Assembly (NCBI RefSeq): GCF_021729865.1 | Contig: NZ_CP063400.1 | Span: forward strand, 248,001 to 312,000 | Source of the DNA: Hydrogenophaga sp. SL48 | GTDB taxonomy: Bacteria; Pseudomonadota; Gammaproteobacteria; Burkholderiales; Burkholderiaceae_C | Direction: 5' to 3' | DNA: 64,000 nucleotides | Part shown: one piece after another, positions 16,999-29,846 of the stretch | Numbering within the stretch: the first letter of the stretch is position 1 | Layout of the letters: each line of letters opens with the position of its first letter | The notes under the pieces: model-generated | What the model was told of the DNA's origin: nothing | What the model saw: the letters and a program-made list of their open reading frames with translations, nothing else | The model's database searches: none | Translations under genes and position numbers: made by a program

Positions 16999-18018
16999 AT
17001 GAAACTGAAGACAACTTTGACCGCCCTGGCGCTGGGTCTGGCCAGCGCCGGCGCGTTTGCCCAGGTCGTGGGCGTGAGCTGGTCCAATTTCCAGGAAGAG
17101 CGCTGGAAGACCGACGAGAAGGCGATCAAGGACCAACTCACCAAGCTGGGCGCCAGCTACATCAGCGCCGACGCGGGCGGCTCGCCTGAGAAGCAGCTGT
17201 CGGACGTGGACTCGCTGATCGCCAAGGGCGCCAAGGTGCTCATCATCCTGGCCATGGACAAGGACGCGATCCTGCCGGCGGTCAACAAGGCCGGCCAGCA
17301 GAAGATCCCGGTGGTGGCCTACGACCGCCTGATCGAAGCGCCCGGCGTGTTCTACATCACCTTCGACAACGTCGAGGTGGGCCGCATGCAGGCGCGCGCC
17401 GTGCTCGAAGCCAAGCCCAAGGGCAACTACGTGATGATCAAAGGCTCGCCCACCGACCCGAACGCCAACTTCCTGCGCGGCGGACAGCAAGAGGTGCTGG
17501 ACGCGGCGATCAAGAAGGGTGACATCAAGATCGTTGGCGAGGAATACACCGACGGCTGGAAGCCCGAAGTGGCGCAGAAGAACATGGAGCAGATCATCAC
17601 CAAGACCGGCGGCAAGATCGACGCCGTGGTGGCCTCCAACGACGGCACGGCCGGCGGCGTCGTGGCGGCACTGAGCGCCAAGGGCATCAAGGGCATTCCG
17701 GTTTCGGGCCAGGACGGCGACCACGCGGCGCTCAACCGCGTCGCCATGGGTTCGCAGACCGTGTCGGTCTGGAAAGACGCACGCGACCTCGGCCGCGATG
17801 CCGCCTCCGCTGCGGTGTCCCTGGCCAAGGGCCAGAAGGTGGCCTCGGCGCAGACCTGGAACGGCGGCGAAAAGAAGATAGCCCTGCAGGCCCAGTTCCT
17901 CAAGCCGGTGCCGGTCACGGCCAAGAACCTGGACCTCGTGGTCAAGGCCGGCTGGATCAAGAAGGACGACCTGTGCAAGGGTGTGGACGGCGCGAAAGGG
18001 CCGGCCGCCTGCAAGTGA
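16999..18018 (+). CDS. xylF: D-xylose ABC transporter substrate-binding protein
   Basis: This periplasmic sugar-binding protein has 339 residues with signal peptide MKLKTTLTALALGLASAGAFA. After cleavage, QVVGVSWSNFQEERWKTDEKAIKDQL matches the start of mature XylF. Other family segments are DVDSLIAKGAKVLIILAMDKDAI, VVAYDRLIEAPGVFYITFDNVEVGRMQA and VVASNDGTAGGVVAALSAKGIKGIPVSGQDGD. The ATG at 16999 follows an AGGAGA site; an upstream in-frame ATG at 16936 lacks a signal peptide directly behind it and was rejected. It is the first gene of the xylose locus, preceded by a candidate promoter with two operator-like repeats and followed by a strong terminator before the permease gene, which would favour excess binding protein. 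Confidence 0.96.
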   Translation: MKLKTTLTALALGLASAGAFAQVVGVSWSNFQEERWKTDEKAIKDQLTKLGASYISADAGGSPEKQLSDVDSLIAKGAKVLIILAMDKDAILPAVNKAGQQKIPVVAYDRLIEAPGVFYITFDNVEVGRMQARAVLEAKPKGNYVMIKGSPTDPNANFLRGGQQEVLDAAIKKGDIKIVGEEYTDGWKPEVAQKNMEQIITKTGGKIDAVVASNDGTAGGVVAALSAKGIKGIPVSGQDGDHAALNRVAMGSQTVSVWKDARDLGRDAASAAVSLAKGQKVASAQTWNGGEKKIALQAQFLKPVPVTAKNLDLVVKAGWIKKDDLCKGVDGAKGPAACK

Positions 18019-18051
18019 GTTGTTTGATCTCCTGATGGATGGAGGCCTTCG

Positions 18052-18084
18052 GACCGCAGGCTGGTTCAGCCTGCGGTCTTTTTT
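18052..18084 (+). terminator. Intra-operon terminator between xylF and xylH
   Basis: A 12-bp perfect stem (GACCGCAGGCTG, loop GTT, CAGCCTGCGGTC) followed by six T lies 33 bases after the xylF stop and only 18 bases before the GTG start of the permease. It should stop most transcripts, leaving partial read-through into xylH. Confidence 0.9.
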
Positions 18085-18101
18085 ATCGACGGAGTGCGTT
18101 T

Positions 18102-19292
18102 GTGAGCCCTGATTCCAATGTCCTGAGACAGCTGGCCATCGACTGGCGGCTGGTGCTGATGGGGCTCGTCCTGGTGGCGACCGCCACCGTGTTCAACATC
18201 CTCTCGGGCGGCCTGTTTCTCTCGCCCGAGAACCTCTACAACATCGCGCAGCAGACGGCGGTGGTCGGCATCGTGGCCACCGTGGTCGTGCTCGTGATCG
18301 TGGCGCGCCACATCGACCTCTCGGTGGGCTCGGTGATGGGTTTTGTCGGCGTGCTGATCGCCACGCTGATGTACACCGCCGGCTGGCATTGGGTCGAGGC
18401 CTCGCTGGCCGGGCTGGGGGTGGCGATCGCGGTGTCGGTCTACCAGGGCGCGCTGACGGCGATGCTGGGCGTGCCGTCGTTCGTGGTCACGCTGGGCGGC
18501 CTGATGTCGTTCCGCGGCGCGGCCTTCCTGGTGGCCGACGGCAAGACGCAGCCGGTCAACGACCTGTTCTTCCAGCGGCTTGGTGGGGGCTTCGACGGCG
18601 CCATCGGCGTGCAGGCCAGCTGGGTGCTGGCCGCCGTGCTGGTGGCGGCGCTGTGCCTGCAGACGGTGCTGCGGCGGCGCGCCAAGGCCTCGTACGACGT
18701 GCCCAACCCGCCACTGTGGCTGGACGCGCTGGTCGCGGCGGTGCCGGCGCTGATCGTGGTGGGCTTTGTCGCGACCATGAACGCCTACCAGATCGCCACC
18801 AAGGACGCGCCGCAGGGCGTGCCGATCCCGGTGCTGATCTGGGGCGGCGTGGCGCTGGTGCTGTCGTTCATCGTGCACCGCACGCGCTTCGGGCGCTACG
18901 TGTTCGCCATGGGCGGCAACCCAGAGGCGGCGGCGCTGGTCGGCATCCCGGTGCGCCGGGTGACGCTGATGCTGTTTGCGCTGATGGGTGTGCTCATCAC
19001 CATCGCGGCGATGGTGTCGATCGCGCGCCTGAACGCCGGCACCAACTCGCTGGGCACCGGCATGGAGCTGTACGTGATCGCGGCGGCGGTCATCGGCGGC
19101 ACCTCGCTCGCCGGCGGCAGCGGCTCGATCCTGGGCTCGGTGCTGGGCGCGCTGATCATGCAGAGCATCGACAGCGGCCTGCTGCTGCTGGACATCTCCA
19201 TCGGCCTGCGCTACGTGATCATCGGCCAGGTGCTGATCGTGGCCGTGGTGTTCGACGTGGTGTACCGCCGCATGACGGGAGACACGGCATGA
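18102..19292 (+). CDS. xylH: D-xylose ABC transporter permease
   Basis: This inner-membrane permease of the sugar (ribose/xylose) family has 396 residues with about ten hydrophobic segments. Family sequences include [51 protein letters not shown], and [30 protein letters not shown] followed by [26 protein letters not shown]. The length and the long central insertion ([19 protein letters not shown]) are features of XylH rather than the shorter RbsC. The GTG at 18102 is chosen because it has GGAG at 18091 and because the frame upstream encodes a proline/aromatic-rich piece running through the terminator. The stop overlaps the ATPase start (ATGA at 19289). Confidence 0.94.
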   Translation: MSPDSNVLRQLAIDWRLVLMGLVLVATATVFNILSGGLFLSPENLYNIAQQTAVVGIVATVVVLVIVARHIDLSVGSVMGFVGVLIATLMYTAGWHWVEASLAGLGVAIAVSVYQGALTAMLGVPSFVVTLGGLMSFRGAAFLVADGKTQPVNDLFFQRLGGGFDGAIGVQASWVLAAVLVAALCLQTVLRRRAKASYDVPNPPLWLDALVAAVPALIVVGFVATMNAYQIATKDAPQGVPIPVLIWGGVALVLSFIVHRTRFGRYVFAMGGNPEAAALVGIPVRRVTLMLFALMGVLITIAAMVSIARLNAGTNSLGTGMELYVIAAAVIGGTSLAGGSGSILGSVLGALIMQSIDSGLLLLDISIGLRYVIIGQVLIVAVVFDVVYRRMTGDTA

Positions 19293-20083
19293 CCGCTCCT
19301 TTGGTGGAAATGCGCCAGATCGGCAAGTCGTTCGGTGGCGTGCGTGCGGTGGACGGCGTGTCGATCAACCTGCACCCCGGTGAGGTGGTGGCCTTGCTCG
19401 GCCACAACGGCGCGGGCAAATCGACGCTGATGAAGATGCTCGCCGGGGCTTACCCCATCGACAGTGGCGAGGTGCTGATCAACGGCGAGAAGGCCCACAT
19501 CCGCACGCCGGTCGATGCCCAGCGCTGCGGCATCGAGTCGATCTACCAGACGCTGGCGCTGGCCGACAACCTCGACGCGGTGGCCAACCTGTTCCTCGGG
19601 CGCGAGCTGCTCACGCGCTGGAACACGCTGGACGACCACCGCATGGACGCCGAGGCGCGCAAGGTGTTCCATCGTCTGAACAAGAACTTCAAGAACGTCA
19701 GCACGCCGGTGCGCCGCCTCTCGGGCGGACAGCGGCAGGTGGTGGCGATCTCGCGCGCCATCTACTTCAACGCGCGCATCCTGATCATGGACGAGCCCAC
19801 CGCCGCGCTGGGGCCGGAAGAGACGGCGATGGTGGGCAACCTCGTGCGCCAGCTGAAGGCCGAGGGCGTGGGCATCTTTCTGATCACCCACGACATGCCA
19901 GACGTGTTCGGCCTGAGCGACCGGCTGGCGGTGATGAAAAACGGCCGACTGGTCGGCACCCACCGGACCACCGAGGTCACCGAGGACGAGGTCCTTGGCA
20001 TGATCATCGCTGGCAAACAACCCGAGGGAAAAGCGCAGGACCACGGCCTCGGCGGCCCGGTGCTTTCCACGACCACCACATGA
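19289..20083 (+). CDS. Sugar ABC transporter ATPase, single-domain (XylG/FrcA-like)
   Basis: The ATPase has 264 residues with Walker A GHNGAGKS at 38-45, Q-loop region [22 protein letters not shown], signature [14 protein letters not shown], Walker [13 protein letters not shown] and the switch His in [10 protein letters not shown]. Classical XylG and RbsA ATPases have two fused nucleotide-binding domains, about 500 residues; this protein has only one intact half, like the fructose transporter ATPase FrcA, and must act as a homodimer. No remnant of a second domain is seen downstream, since the ROK gene begins within its stop codon. The overlap with xylH makes the xylose transporter the natural partner. 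Confidence 0.93.
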   Translation: MTAPLVEMRQIGKSFGGVRAVDGVSINLHPGEVVALLGHNGAGKSTLMKMLAGAYPIDSGEVLINGEKAHIRTPVDAQRCGIESIYQTLALADNLDAVANLFLGRELLTRWNTLDDHRMDAEARKVFHRLNKNFKNVSTPVRRLSGGQRQVVAISRAIYFNARILIMDEPTAALGPEETAMVGNLVRQLKAEGVGIFLITHDMPDVFGLSDRLAVMKNGRLVGTHRTTEVTEDEVLGMIIAGKQPEGKAQDHGLGGPVLSTTTT

Positions 20084-21255
20084 AAACCACCGGCGACCAG
20101 CAATTGGTCAAACGCATCAACCGCAGCGTGCTGCTGCGCCTGCTGAGGCACCACAGCGGCCTCTCGCGGGCGCAGCTCGCGCAGGAAAGCGGGCTGACCA
20201 AATCGACCGTGAGCCAGCTCGTGCGTGAGCTGATCGACGAGGGCTGGATCGCCGAAACCGGCCTCGCCGCCGCCAAGGGCCTGGGCCGCCCCTCGACGCC
20301 CTTGCGCATCGACGGCAGCCGCCGCGCGATGATCGGCGTCGAAATCGCGGTCGAGGCGCTGCGGGTGGTGGGCGTGTCGCTCACCGGCGAGGTGCTGTGG
20401 TCGATCGAGGAAGCGCTGGTCGATCATGCGCCCGGCCCGGTGTGCCAGCAGGTGGCGCGGCTGGTGGTGCTCGCGCACGCAGCGCTCGCCGCGCGCTCGG
20501 TGGTGGTCTCGGGCATCGGCATCGGCCTGCCCGGCGCGTTCGACGAAGCCACGGGCACGGTGCGTTTCGCGCCCAACCTGGGCTGGCGCAACGTGGGCTT
20601 TCTGCCGCTGATCACCCGCGCGCTGGCCGAGGCGGGCGCGCCGCCGGTGGCGGTGCACGTGCAGAACGAAGCCGACACCGCCGCGCTCAGCGAATACGAG
20701 TTCGCGGAGGGCGATGTGGTGGACTCGCTGATCTTTGTGACCTGCGGCGTCGGCGTCGGTGCCGGCATCGTGCTCAACGACCGCCTGTTCACCGGGCTGC
20801 AGGGCATGGCCGGTGAAATCGGCCACAGCATCCTGCAGTTCGACGGACCGGCCTGCTCCTGCGGACGCAAGGGCTGCGCCGAAACCTTTTTCGGCGCCAG
20901 GGCGCTGGACCGCCTGCCCGACCCGGCGCAAGGCGGCGTGTTCCTCGGCGTCGTGCTGCAGAACCTCTGGACCACCTTCAACCCCGGGGCCCTGGTGGTC
21001 GGCGGGCCGTCGTGCGAGCGCCACCCCGGCATCGTGCGCCAGGCCCGCGACACGCTGGAGGCCTACGCGGCCAGCGCCGGCGTGCCCGCGCCGATGGTGC
21101 GGCCCGCGCGCTACGGGCTGCTGGCCTCGGCCGTCGGCGCGGCCGCGTTGGTGCTGCACCACGACCTTCGGCCGATGCACGCGCGCGCCGTGACGGCCGC
21201 GCCGGGCGAACCCGAACCCCTTCCCGATTTCACGGCGCACCAAGCCCTTCACTGA
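20080..21255 (+). CDS. xylR: ROK-family transcriptional regulator, XylR-like
   Basis: This 391-residue regulator has an N-terminal winged helix (about 10-70; [29 protein letters not shown]) and a C-terminal ROK sugar-binding fold. The zinc motif [10 protein letters not shown] is present, preceded by [25 protein letters not shown] and [28 protein letters not shown] repressors bind free sugars and release DNA; its position between the xylose ATPase and xylulokinase genes makes xylose the likely inducer. Start ATG overlaps the ATPase stop. The paired AGT-N11-ACT sites ahead of xylF are candidate targets. It lies within its own regulated operon, which would give negative feedback. Confidence 0.93.
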   Translation: MKTTGDQQLVKRINRSVLLRLLRHHSGLSRAQLAQESGLTKSTVSQLVRELIDEGWIAETGLAAAKGLGRPSTPLRIDGSRRAMIGVEIAVEALRVVGVSLTGEVLWSIEEALVDHAPGPVCQQVARLVVLAHAALAARSVVVSGIGIGLPGAFDEATGTVRFAPNLGWRNVGFLPLITRALAEAGAPPVAVHVQNEADTAALSEYEFAEGDVVDSLIFVTCGVGVGAGIVLNDRLFTGLQGMAGEIGHSILQFDGPACSCGRKGCAETFFGARALDRLPDPAQGGVFLGVVLQNLWTTFNPGALVVGGPSCERHPGIVRQARDTLEAYAASAGVPAPMVRPARYGLLASAVGAAALVLHHDLRPMHARAVTAAPGEPEPLPDFTAHQALH

Positions 21256-21270
21256 TTTCCTGTTTTATCT

Positions 21271-22719
<1,449 letters not shown>

Positions 22720-22753
22720 TGCAGTCAACCGACAACCCGAAGAGCAACCACCC

Positions 22754-24070
22754 ATGAGCACCTACTTTTCCGACATCTCCCCCATCGCCTACGCCGGCCC
22801 AGCGTCCACCGACCCGCTGGCTTTCAAGTGGTACGACAAAGACCGCCTCGTGCTGGGCAAGCGCATGGAAGACCACCTGCGTTTCGCCGTCTGCTATTGG
22901 CACAGCTTCTGCTGGAACGGCTTCGACCCCTTCGGCTACGACGGCACGTTCGAGCGGCCCTGGCAGAAGATGGCCGACCCCATGGCGGCGGCCAAGGCCA
23001 AGGCCGATGCGGCCTTCGAGTTCTTCGCCAAGCTGGGCGCGCCTTATTACTGCTTCCACGACCGCGACGTCGCCCCCGAAGGCGCCACGCCGCGCGACAG
23101 CGTGAACCACCTGCACGAGATGGTCGACGTGCTGCAGGCCAAGCAGGCGCAGACCGGCATGAAGCTGCTCTGGGGCACGGCCAACCTGTTCAGCCACCGC
23201 CGCTTCATGTCGGGCGCCTCGACCAACCCCGATCCCGAGATCTTCGCGCTGGCCGCGTTGCAGGTGAAAGAAGCGATGGACGCCACGCTGAAACTCGGCG
23301 GCGAAAATTACGTGCTCTGGGGCGGCCGCGAAGGGTATGAGACCCTGCTCAACACCCGCATGGGCCAGGAACTCGACCAGATGGGCCGTTTCCTGAACAT
23401 GGTGGTGGACTACAAACACAAGATCGGCTTCAAGGGCACGATCCTGATCGAGCCCAAGCCGCGCGAACCGTCCAAGCACCAGTACGACTTCGACACCGCC
23501 ACGGTCTACGGTTTCCTGTGCCGTTATGGCCTCGACAAAGAGATCAAGGTCAACATCGAAGGCAACCACGCCACGCTCTCGGGCCACAGCTTTGAACACG
23601 AGGTGGCCACCGCGCTGGACCTCGGCATCTTCGGCTCCATCGACATGAACCGCGGCGACATGCAGTGCGGCTGGGACACCGACCAGTTCCCCAACAACAT
23701 CCCCGAGACCGCACTGGTGATGTACCTGATCCTGCAAGGCGGCGGCTTCACCACCGGCGGCCTGAACTTCGACTCCAAAGTGCGCCGCCAGTCCATCGAT
23801 CCACAAGACATGTTCCACGGCCACATCGGCGGCATGGACGTGTCGGCCCGCGCCCTGCTGATCGCCGAGAAGATGATCCTCGACGGGCGCCTGGACGCGC
23901 AGGTCGATGCCCGCTACGCCGGCTGGCGCGCGCCGTTCGGGCAGCAGATTTTGAGTGGGCAGATGGGGCTCGATCAACTCGCTGCGCAGGTGTTGACACG
24001 CAATCAGGACACGGCACCCGTGTCGGGTCGCCAGGAGCAGCTTGAGAACCTGCTGAACAGCTACCTCTGA
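22754..24070 (+). CDS. xylA: Xylose isomerase
   Basis: This 438-residue enzyme converts D-xylose to D-xylulose. Diagnostic sequences are [20 protein letters not shown] (catalytic His region, near residue 100), [38 protein letters not shown] with metal-binding Glu, and [23 protein letters not shown]. The long form (about 440 residues, class II) with an N-terminal [16 protein letters not shown] is the type found in Gram-negative bacteria. The start at 22754 is preferred to in-frame codons inside xylB. Together with xylB and the transporter it gives a complete isomerase route from periplasmic xylose to xylulose 5-phosphate. Confidence 0.97.
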   Translation: MSTYFSDISPIAYAGPASTDPLAFKWYDKDRLVLGKRMEDHLRFAVCYWHSFCWNGFDPFGYDGTFERPWQKMADPMAAAKAKADAAFEFFAKLGAPYYCFHDRDVAPEGATPRDSVNHLHEMVDVLQAKQAQTGMKLLWGTANLFSHRRFMSGASTNPDPEIFALAALQVKEAMDATLKLGGENYVLWGGREGYETLLNTRMGQELDQMGRFLNMVVDYKHKIGFKGTILIEPKPREPSKHQYDFDTATVYGFLCRYGLDKEIKVNIEGNHATLSGHSFEHEVATALDLGIFGSIDMNRGDMQCGWDTDQFPNNIPETALVMYLILQGGGFTTGGLNFDSKVRRQSIDPQDMFHGHIGGMDVSARALLIAEKMILDGRLDAQVDARYAGWRAPFGQQILSGQMGLDQLAAQVLTRNQDTAPVSGRQEQLENLLNSYL

Positions 24071-24125
24071 CCCCAGGTCACTGTGCCGTGGCCGACCCCC
24101 TGACCCGTCTCGATTGGATTGTTTT

Positions 24126-25193
24126 GTGATTTCACGCCGTCAATGTCTTGTGTCTGCCATGGCGGTCGGGTGGTTGGGCCACACAACGGTGCGTGCCCAA
24201 AGCCAGGTCGATGTGGGCCTCGCCATGCCCACGCTCGCGCTGCAGCGCTGGGTGATCGATGGCCTGGCGCTGGTGCGTTCGTTCAATGGCATGCGCCTGG
24301 TCTCCGACCTGCAGTTTGCGAACAACGACGTGCCCACCCAGATCGCCCAGATCGACAACATGCTGGGGAAGGGGACGAAGGTGTTGATCGTGGCGCCCAT
24401 CGATGGGCCTGCCCTGGCGCCCATCCTGAAGAAGGCAGCGGACCTGAAGGTCAGGGTGATTTCCTATGACCGCCTGATCCGCGATTCGCCCCATGTGGAC
24501 TACTACGCGACCTTCGACAATTTCGCGGTGGGTGTTCTGCAGGGCACCGAGATCGTCCGTCGTCTCAAGTTGCCCGAGGCCAAAGGGCCTTTCAACATCG
24601 AGCTGTTCGGTGGGTCGCCCGACGACAACAACGCCTTCTTTTTCTACAACGGCGCCATGTCGGTGCTCAAACCCTATCTCGACAGCGGGCAGCTCACGGT
24701 CGGGTCTGGGCAGATGGGCATGGACGCGGTGTCGACACAGGCTTGGAGCGGCGTCACCGCCCGTTTCCGGTTTGAGAAGATGTTGGAGAAGACCTACGCC
24801 AAACAGAGACTCCATGCGGTGCTCTCGCCCAACGATGGCATTGCCATCGAGTTGCTGCAAGCGCTGAAGCTCAAGGGCTATGGCACGGGAGGGGGTCATC
24901 CCTGGCCGGTGGTGAGTGGGCAGGACGCCGATGTGCAATCGGTGCGCTCGATCATCCGCAACGAGCAGGCCTTCACCATCTTCAAAGACAACCGCGAACT
25001 GGCGCTGGCGGCAGCGTCCATGGCGCAGGCCATCCTGACCAACAAGGCGCCCCTGGTCAACGACGAAAAGACCTACAACAACGGCGTGAAGGCGATGTCA
25101 TCCCTTCTGCTGAAGCCGGTGACGGTGGATGTCAACAACTGGCGCGAAACCTTGGTGACGTCTGGCTACTACAAGGACCACATGTTCCGTTGA
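24126..25193 (+). CDS. Periplasmic sugar-binding protein, ChvE-like
   Basis: About 355 residues read from the GTG at 24126 (VISRRQCLVSAMAVGWLGHTTVRAQS, an RR-containing signal peptide; a TTG at 24114 would add four residues). The mature sequence QVDVGLAMPTLALQRWVIDG, then LQFANNDVPTQIAQIDNMLGKGTKVLIVAPIDG and SYDRLIRDSPHVDYYATFDNFAVGVLQGTEIV, is strongly like agrobacterial ChvE and other multiple-sugar-binding proteins. No permease or ATPase accompanies it. It may feed the XylH/ATPase pair with other sugars, or signal to a sensor kinase as ChvE does. It lies 55 bases after xylA in the same direction and therefore probably belongs to the same unit. A poor ribosome-binding site makes the start uncertain. 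Confidence 0.87.
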   Translation: MISRRQCLVSAMAVGWLGHTTVRAQSQVDVGLAMPTLALQRWVIDGLALVRSFNGMRLVSDLQFANNDVPTQIAQIDNMLGKGTKVLIVAPIDGPALAPILKKAADLKVRVISYDRLIRDSPHVDYYATFDNFAVGVLQGTEIVRRLKLPEAKGPFNIELFGGSPDDNNAFFFYNGAMSVLKPYLDSGQLTVGSGQMGMDAVSTQAWSGVTARFRFEKMLEKTYAKQRLHAVLSPNDGIAIELLQALKLKGYGTGGGHPWPVVSGQDADVQSVRSIIRNEQAFTIFKDNRELALAAASMAQAILTNKAPLVNDEKTYNNGVKAMSSLLLKPVTVDVNNWRETLVTSGYYKDHMFR

Positions 25194-25234
25194 GCCGCAG
25201 GGCCGCCAAACGAAGAACGTGAACCGATCACTGA

Positions 25235-26260
25235 ATGGTGCCAATGAACATGAAACCGGTGGTGTGGGGGGTGTTGGGCACGGCCAAGATCGGCATCGAG
25301 CAGGTGATCCCGGCCATGCTGTCCAGTCCGCTGGTGGAACTGCGTGCCATCGCCTCGCGGTCGCTGCCGACGGCGCAGGCCGCCGCGCGGTCGGCGGGCA
25401 TTGCGCGGGCCTATGGCAGCTACGAGGAGCTGCTCGCCGACCCAGCCATCGAGGCCGTTTACAACCCGCTGCCCAACCACCTGCACGTGCCGCTGACCCT
25501 TCAAGCCGCAGCGGCCGGCAAGCACGTGCTGTGCGAGAAACCGTTCGCCCTCAGCGCGGCCGAGGCCCAGACCGTGCAGATCGCCGCGTCGCGGGTGCAC
25601 ATCGAAGAGGCCTTCATGGTGCGCCACCACCCGCAGTGGCTGCGTGCCCGCGAGCTGGTGCGGGCCGGGCGCATCGGCACGCCGCGCGCGGTGCAGGTGT
25701 TCTTCTCGTACTTCAACGACGACGCGGCCAACATCCGCAACCAGGCCGCGATGGGCGGCGGCGCGCTGTACGACATCGGGTGTTACGCCATCCTGGCCGG
25801 GCGCTCCCTCTTCGAGGCCGAGCCGCGGCGCGCGGTCTCGCTGGTGGACCGCGACCCGGTGCTGGGGACCGACCGGCTGAGCAGCGCGCTGCTGGATTTC
25901 GGCGCCGGGCGGCAGCTGAGCTTCACGGTCTCCACCCAGAGCGTGCCGTTCCAGCGGGTGCAGGTGATCGGCACCACCGGCCGGATCGAGCTGTTCATTC
26001 CCTTCAACGCCGCCCGGAACGGGCAGATGCGGCTGGCGCTGGATGAGGGTGGCCCGCTGGACGGCAGCGGCGTCACCATCGAAACCCTGCCAGCGGCCGA
26101 CCAGTACCGGCTGGAGGTGGAGGCGTTCTCGCGCCGCGTGCGCGAGGGGGCGTCGCCCGATGCGTCCCGGCTGGGTGACGCCGTGGCCCAGGCCCGCGTG
26201 ATCGACGCCCTGTGGCAATCGGAGCGCAGCGGGCGCTGGGAGCCGGTGACCCGGGACTGA
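25235..26260 (+). CDS. Gfo/Idh/MocA family NAD(P)-dependent oxidoreductase
   Basis: The protein has 341 residues (ATGs at 25235, 25244 and 25250 are all possible; MKPVVWGVLG from 25250 resembles the usual start). The Rossmann motif GVLGTAKIG lies at 12-20, EKP at 101-103 (VLCEKPFAL), and the catalytic region follows as GGGALYDIGCYAI. This last motif, with IEEAFMVRHHPQWLRAREL, is shared with dimeric dihydrodiol dehydrogenases and NADP-dependent D-xylose 1-dehydrogenases. Placed after the xylose genes, it could oxidise xylose to xylonolactone or handle another sugar. No lactonase or dehydratase genes follow, so an oxidative pathway would be incomplete here. The substrate is unproven. Confidence 0.85.
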   Translation: MVPMNMKPVVWGVLGTAKIGIEQVIPAMLSSPLVELRAIASRSLPTAQAAARSAGIARAYGSYEELLADPAIEAVYNPLPNHLHVPLTLQAAAAGKHVLCEKPFALSAAEAQTVQIAASRVHIEEAFMVRHHPQWLRARELVRAGRIGTPRAVQVFFSYFNDDAANIRNQAAMGGGALYDIGCYAILAGRSLFEAEPRRAVSLVDRDPVLGTDRLSSALLDFGAGRQLSFTVSTQSVPFQRVQVIGTTGRIELFIPFNAARNGQMRLALDEGGPLDGSGVTIETLPAADQYRLEVEAFSRRVREGASPDASRLGDAVAQARVIDALWQSERSGRWEPVTRD

Positions 26261-26308
26261 CCTTCGACCCGGGGCGCCGGCTCATGGTCGCGTGCTAGCC
26301 TCCGGCGC

Positions 26309-27526
26309 ATGCCCGAGCTGCTCGCACACGCCTCCTTCGTCCGCTTCTGGTGCGCCCGGGTGGCAGCGGTCGCCGGCACCCAGATGCTGATGCTGACCAT
26401 CGGCTGGCACATGTACGAGCTGACCGCCAGCGCCTGGGACCTCGGGCTGGTGGGGCTGTTCCAGTTCGGTCCCGCGCTGGCGATGACGCTGCCCGCCGGC
26501 CACGCCGCCGACCGCCACCACCGCGCCCGCATCGTGGCGCTGTGCCTGTCCGCGCAGGCGGCGGTGGCGCTGCTGCTGGTGGCTGGCACGCTGGCGCACG
26601 CGGTGTCGCGCGAGTGGCTGCTGGCGCTGTCGGCGCTGCTGGGGGCGATCCGGCCGTTCCAGATGTCGGCCCAGCAGGCGCTGCTGCCGTCCCTGGTGCC
26701 GGCGGCGCTGCTGGCCCGCGCCACCGCGGTCACCTCCACCGGCACCCAGGCGGCCGTCATCGGCGGGCCGGCCCTCGGTGGGCTGATCTTTGCGGTGAAC
26801 CTGAACGCGGTCTACATCGTCTGCACGCTGTTGTTCCTCGGTGCGGCGCTGGCCTGCCTGTGGGTGCGCTACGAGCGCCAGCCGGTGGCGCGCGAGCCGG
26901 TCAGCGCGTCGACGCTGCTGGCCGGTGTGCGCTACGTGTGGGGACATCCGGTGCTGCTGGGTGCGGTGTCGCTGGACCTGTTCGCGGTGCTGCTGGGCGG
27001 CGCCACCGCATTGCTGCCGATCTTTGCCAAGGAGATCCTGCACGTCGGACCCGAAGGGCTGGGTGTGTTGCGTTCGGCGCCAGCGGTCGGTGCGCTGGCG
27101 GCGGGGCTGGTGCTGTCGCACTGGGCGCTGGAGCGGCGCGTCGGGCGCAAGCTGCTGGTGGCGGTGGCCGTGTTCGGGCTGTGCATGGTGGTGTTCGGCC
27201 TGTCCACCTCGTTCTGGCTGTCGCTGCTGGCGCTGGCCGTGTCCGGCGCGGCCGACATGGTCAGCGTAGTGATCCGCCAGACCCTGATGCAGCTGGAAAC
27301 GCCGGACGCCATGCGGGGCCGCGTGGCGGCGGTCAACACGCTCTTCATCGGCGCCAGCAACCAGCTCGGCGAGTTCGAGTCGGGCGTGACCGCCGCGGCG
27401 TTCGGGCCGGTGGGCTCGGTGGTGCTGGGCGGGCTGGGCACCATCGGCGTCAGTCTGGCCTGGTGGCGCCTGTTCCGCCCGCTGGCCGAGCGCGACTCGC
27501 TCGCGGGTCCTCCCACGCGCCTCTGA
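26309..27526 (+). CDS. MFS transporter, EntS/DHA3-like
   Basis: This 405-residue inner-membrane protein has about eleven to twelve hydrophobic segments. The pattern MPELLAHASFVRFWCARVAAVAGTQMLMLTIGWHMYELT at the N-terminus, LLGGATALLPIFAKEILHVGPEGLGVLRSAPAVGAL in the middle and TPDAMRGRVAAVNTLFIGASNQLGEFESG near the end are typical of the MFS_3 group that includes the enterobactin exporter EntS. Members export siderophores, drugs or unknown metabolites. It follows the oxidoreductase gene by 48 bases in the same direction, but a sugar role is not implied by the family. No siderophore genes are near. A strong terminator ends the unit. Confidence 0.87.
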   Translation: MPELLAHASFVRFWCARVAAVAGTQMLMLTIGWHMYELTASAWDLGLVGLFQFGPALAMTLPAGHAADRHHRARIVALCLSAQAAVALLLVAGTLAHAVSREWLLALSALLGAIRPFQMSAQQALLPSLVPAALLARATAVTSTGTQAAVIGGPALGGLIFAVNLNAVYIVCTLLFLGAALACLWVRYERQPVAREPVSASTLLAGVRYVWGHPVLLGAVSLDLFAVLLGGATALLPIFAKEILHVGPEGLGVLRSAPAVGALAAGLVLSHWALERRVGRKLLVAVAVFGLCMVVFGLSTSFWLSLLALAVSGAADMVSVVIRQTLMQLETPDAMRGRVAAVNTLFIGASNQLGEFESGVTAAAFGPVGSVVLGGLGTIGVSLAWWRLFRPLAERDSLAGPPTRL

Positions 27527-27571
27527 ACCCCCGTCTGGCGAACCACAGGCCAGAAGACAACCACCCAGAAA

Positions 27572-27603
27572 AAAACCCCGCGAATCGCTTCGCGGGGCTT
27601 TTT
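27572..27603. terminator. Terminator between MFS gene and groEL
   Basis: CCCCGCGA, loop ATCGCT, TCGCGGGG is flanked by an A-run on the left and CTTTTTC on the right. It lies 50 bases after the MFS stop, in the gap between convergent genes, and can serve both directions. The remaining gap to the groEL stop (27604-27738) shows nothing else recognisable. Confidence 0.87.
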
Positions 27604-27738
27604 CTTGGAGGTTGGTCAGCGTGCAGTGATGCATTCCGACGCAGCATGAGGCGCCAGGCCAAGGCGCAAGGGCGTAGACAGTGGCAGCGCCACGGCAAGC
27701 CCTTGCAACGCCGGCATGGCGTCTCAGGCAAGGAGCAC

Positions 27739-29391
<1,653 letters not shown>

Positions 29392-29433
29392 TCAGGTTCC
29401 TTCAGTATTGGTTTGGGATGAGGGACGGAAGAT

Positions 29434-29724
29434 TTACTTCTCGACGACCGCGAACAGGTCGTCTTCCTTCATGACCAGCAGTTCATTGCCGTCGACCTTG
29501 ACGGTCTGGCCGCTGTACTTGCCAAACAGAACGCGGTCACCGACCTTGACGTTCATGGCCGACAGTTCGCCTTTGTCGTTTTTCTTGCCGGGACCGACGG
29601 CCAGGATTTCGCCCTGGTCGGGTTTTTCAGCGGCGGCGTCGGGGATGACGATGCCGGAAGCGGTCTTGGTTTCGCTGTCGATACGTTTGACGATCACGCG
29701 ATCGGCGAGAGGACGAAGGTTCAT
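29434..29724 (-). CDS. groES: Co-chaperonin GroES
   Basis: This 96-residue cofactor caps the GroEL ring. [31 protein letters not shown] includes the mobile loop that binds GroEL, and the protein ends [20 protein letters not shown]. The start has an AGGAGA site (TTTCAGGAGATGCA). It is the first gene of the groESL operon, with 95 bases of leader between its start and the CIRCE element. Confidence 0.99.
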   Translation of the reverse strand: MNLRPLADRVIVKRIDSETKTASGIVIPDAAAEKPDQGEILAVGPGKKNDKGELSAMNVKVGDRVLFGKYSGQTVKVDGNELLVMKEDDLFAVVEK

Positions 29725-29819
29725 TGCATCTCCTGAAATTGAACGAGGAAGGGATTGGGTCAGACGGTTTCAGCCATCCCGGGACGGGTGGGGCCGCTGA
29801 TCGACTTGGCGTCAAGGTG

Positions 29820-29846
29820 TTAGCACTCAACGTCAGCGAGTGCTAA
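29820..29846. promoter_or_regulatory. CIRCE operator (HrcA binding site)
   Basis: A perfect TTAGCACTC-N9-GAGTGCTAA, the invariant heat-shock operator bound by the HrcA repressor. It begins at the last base of the groESL -10 box, so HrcA would cover the transcription start. Confidence 0.98.
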
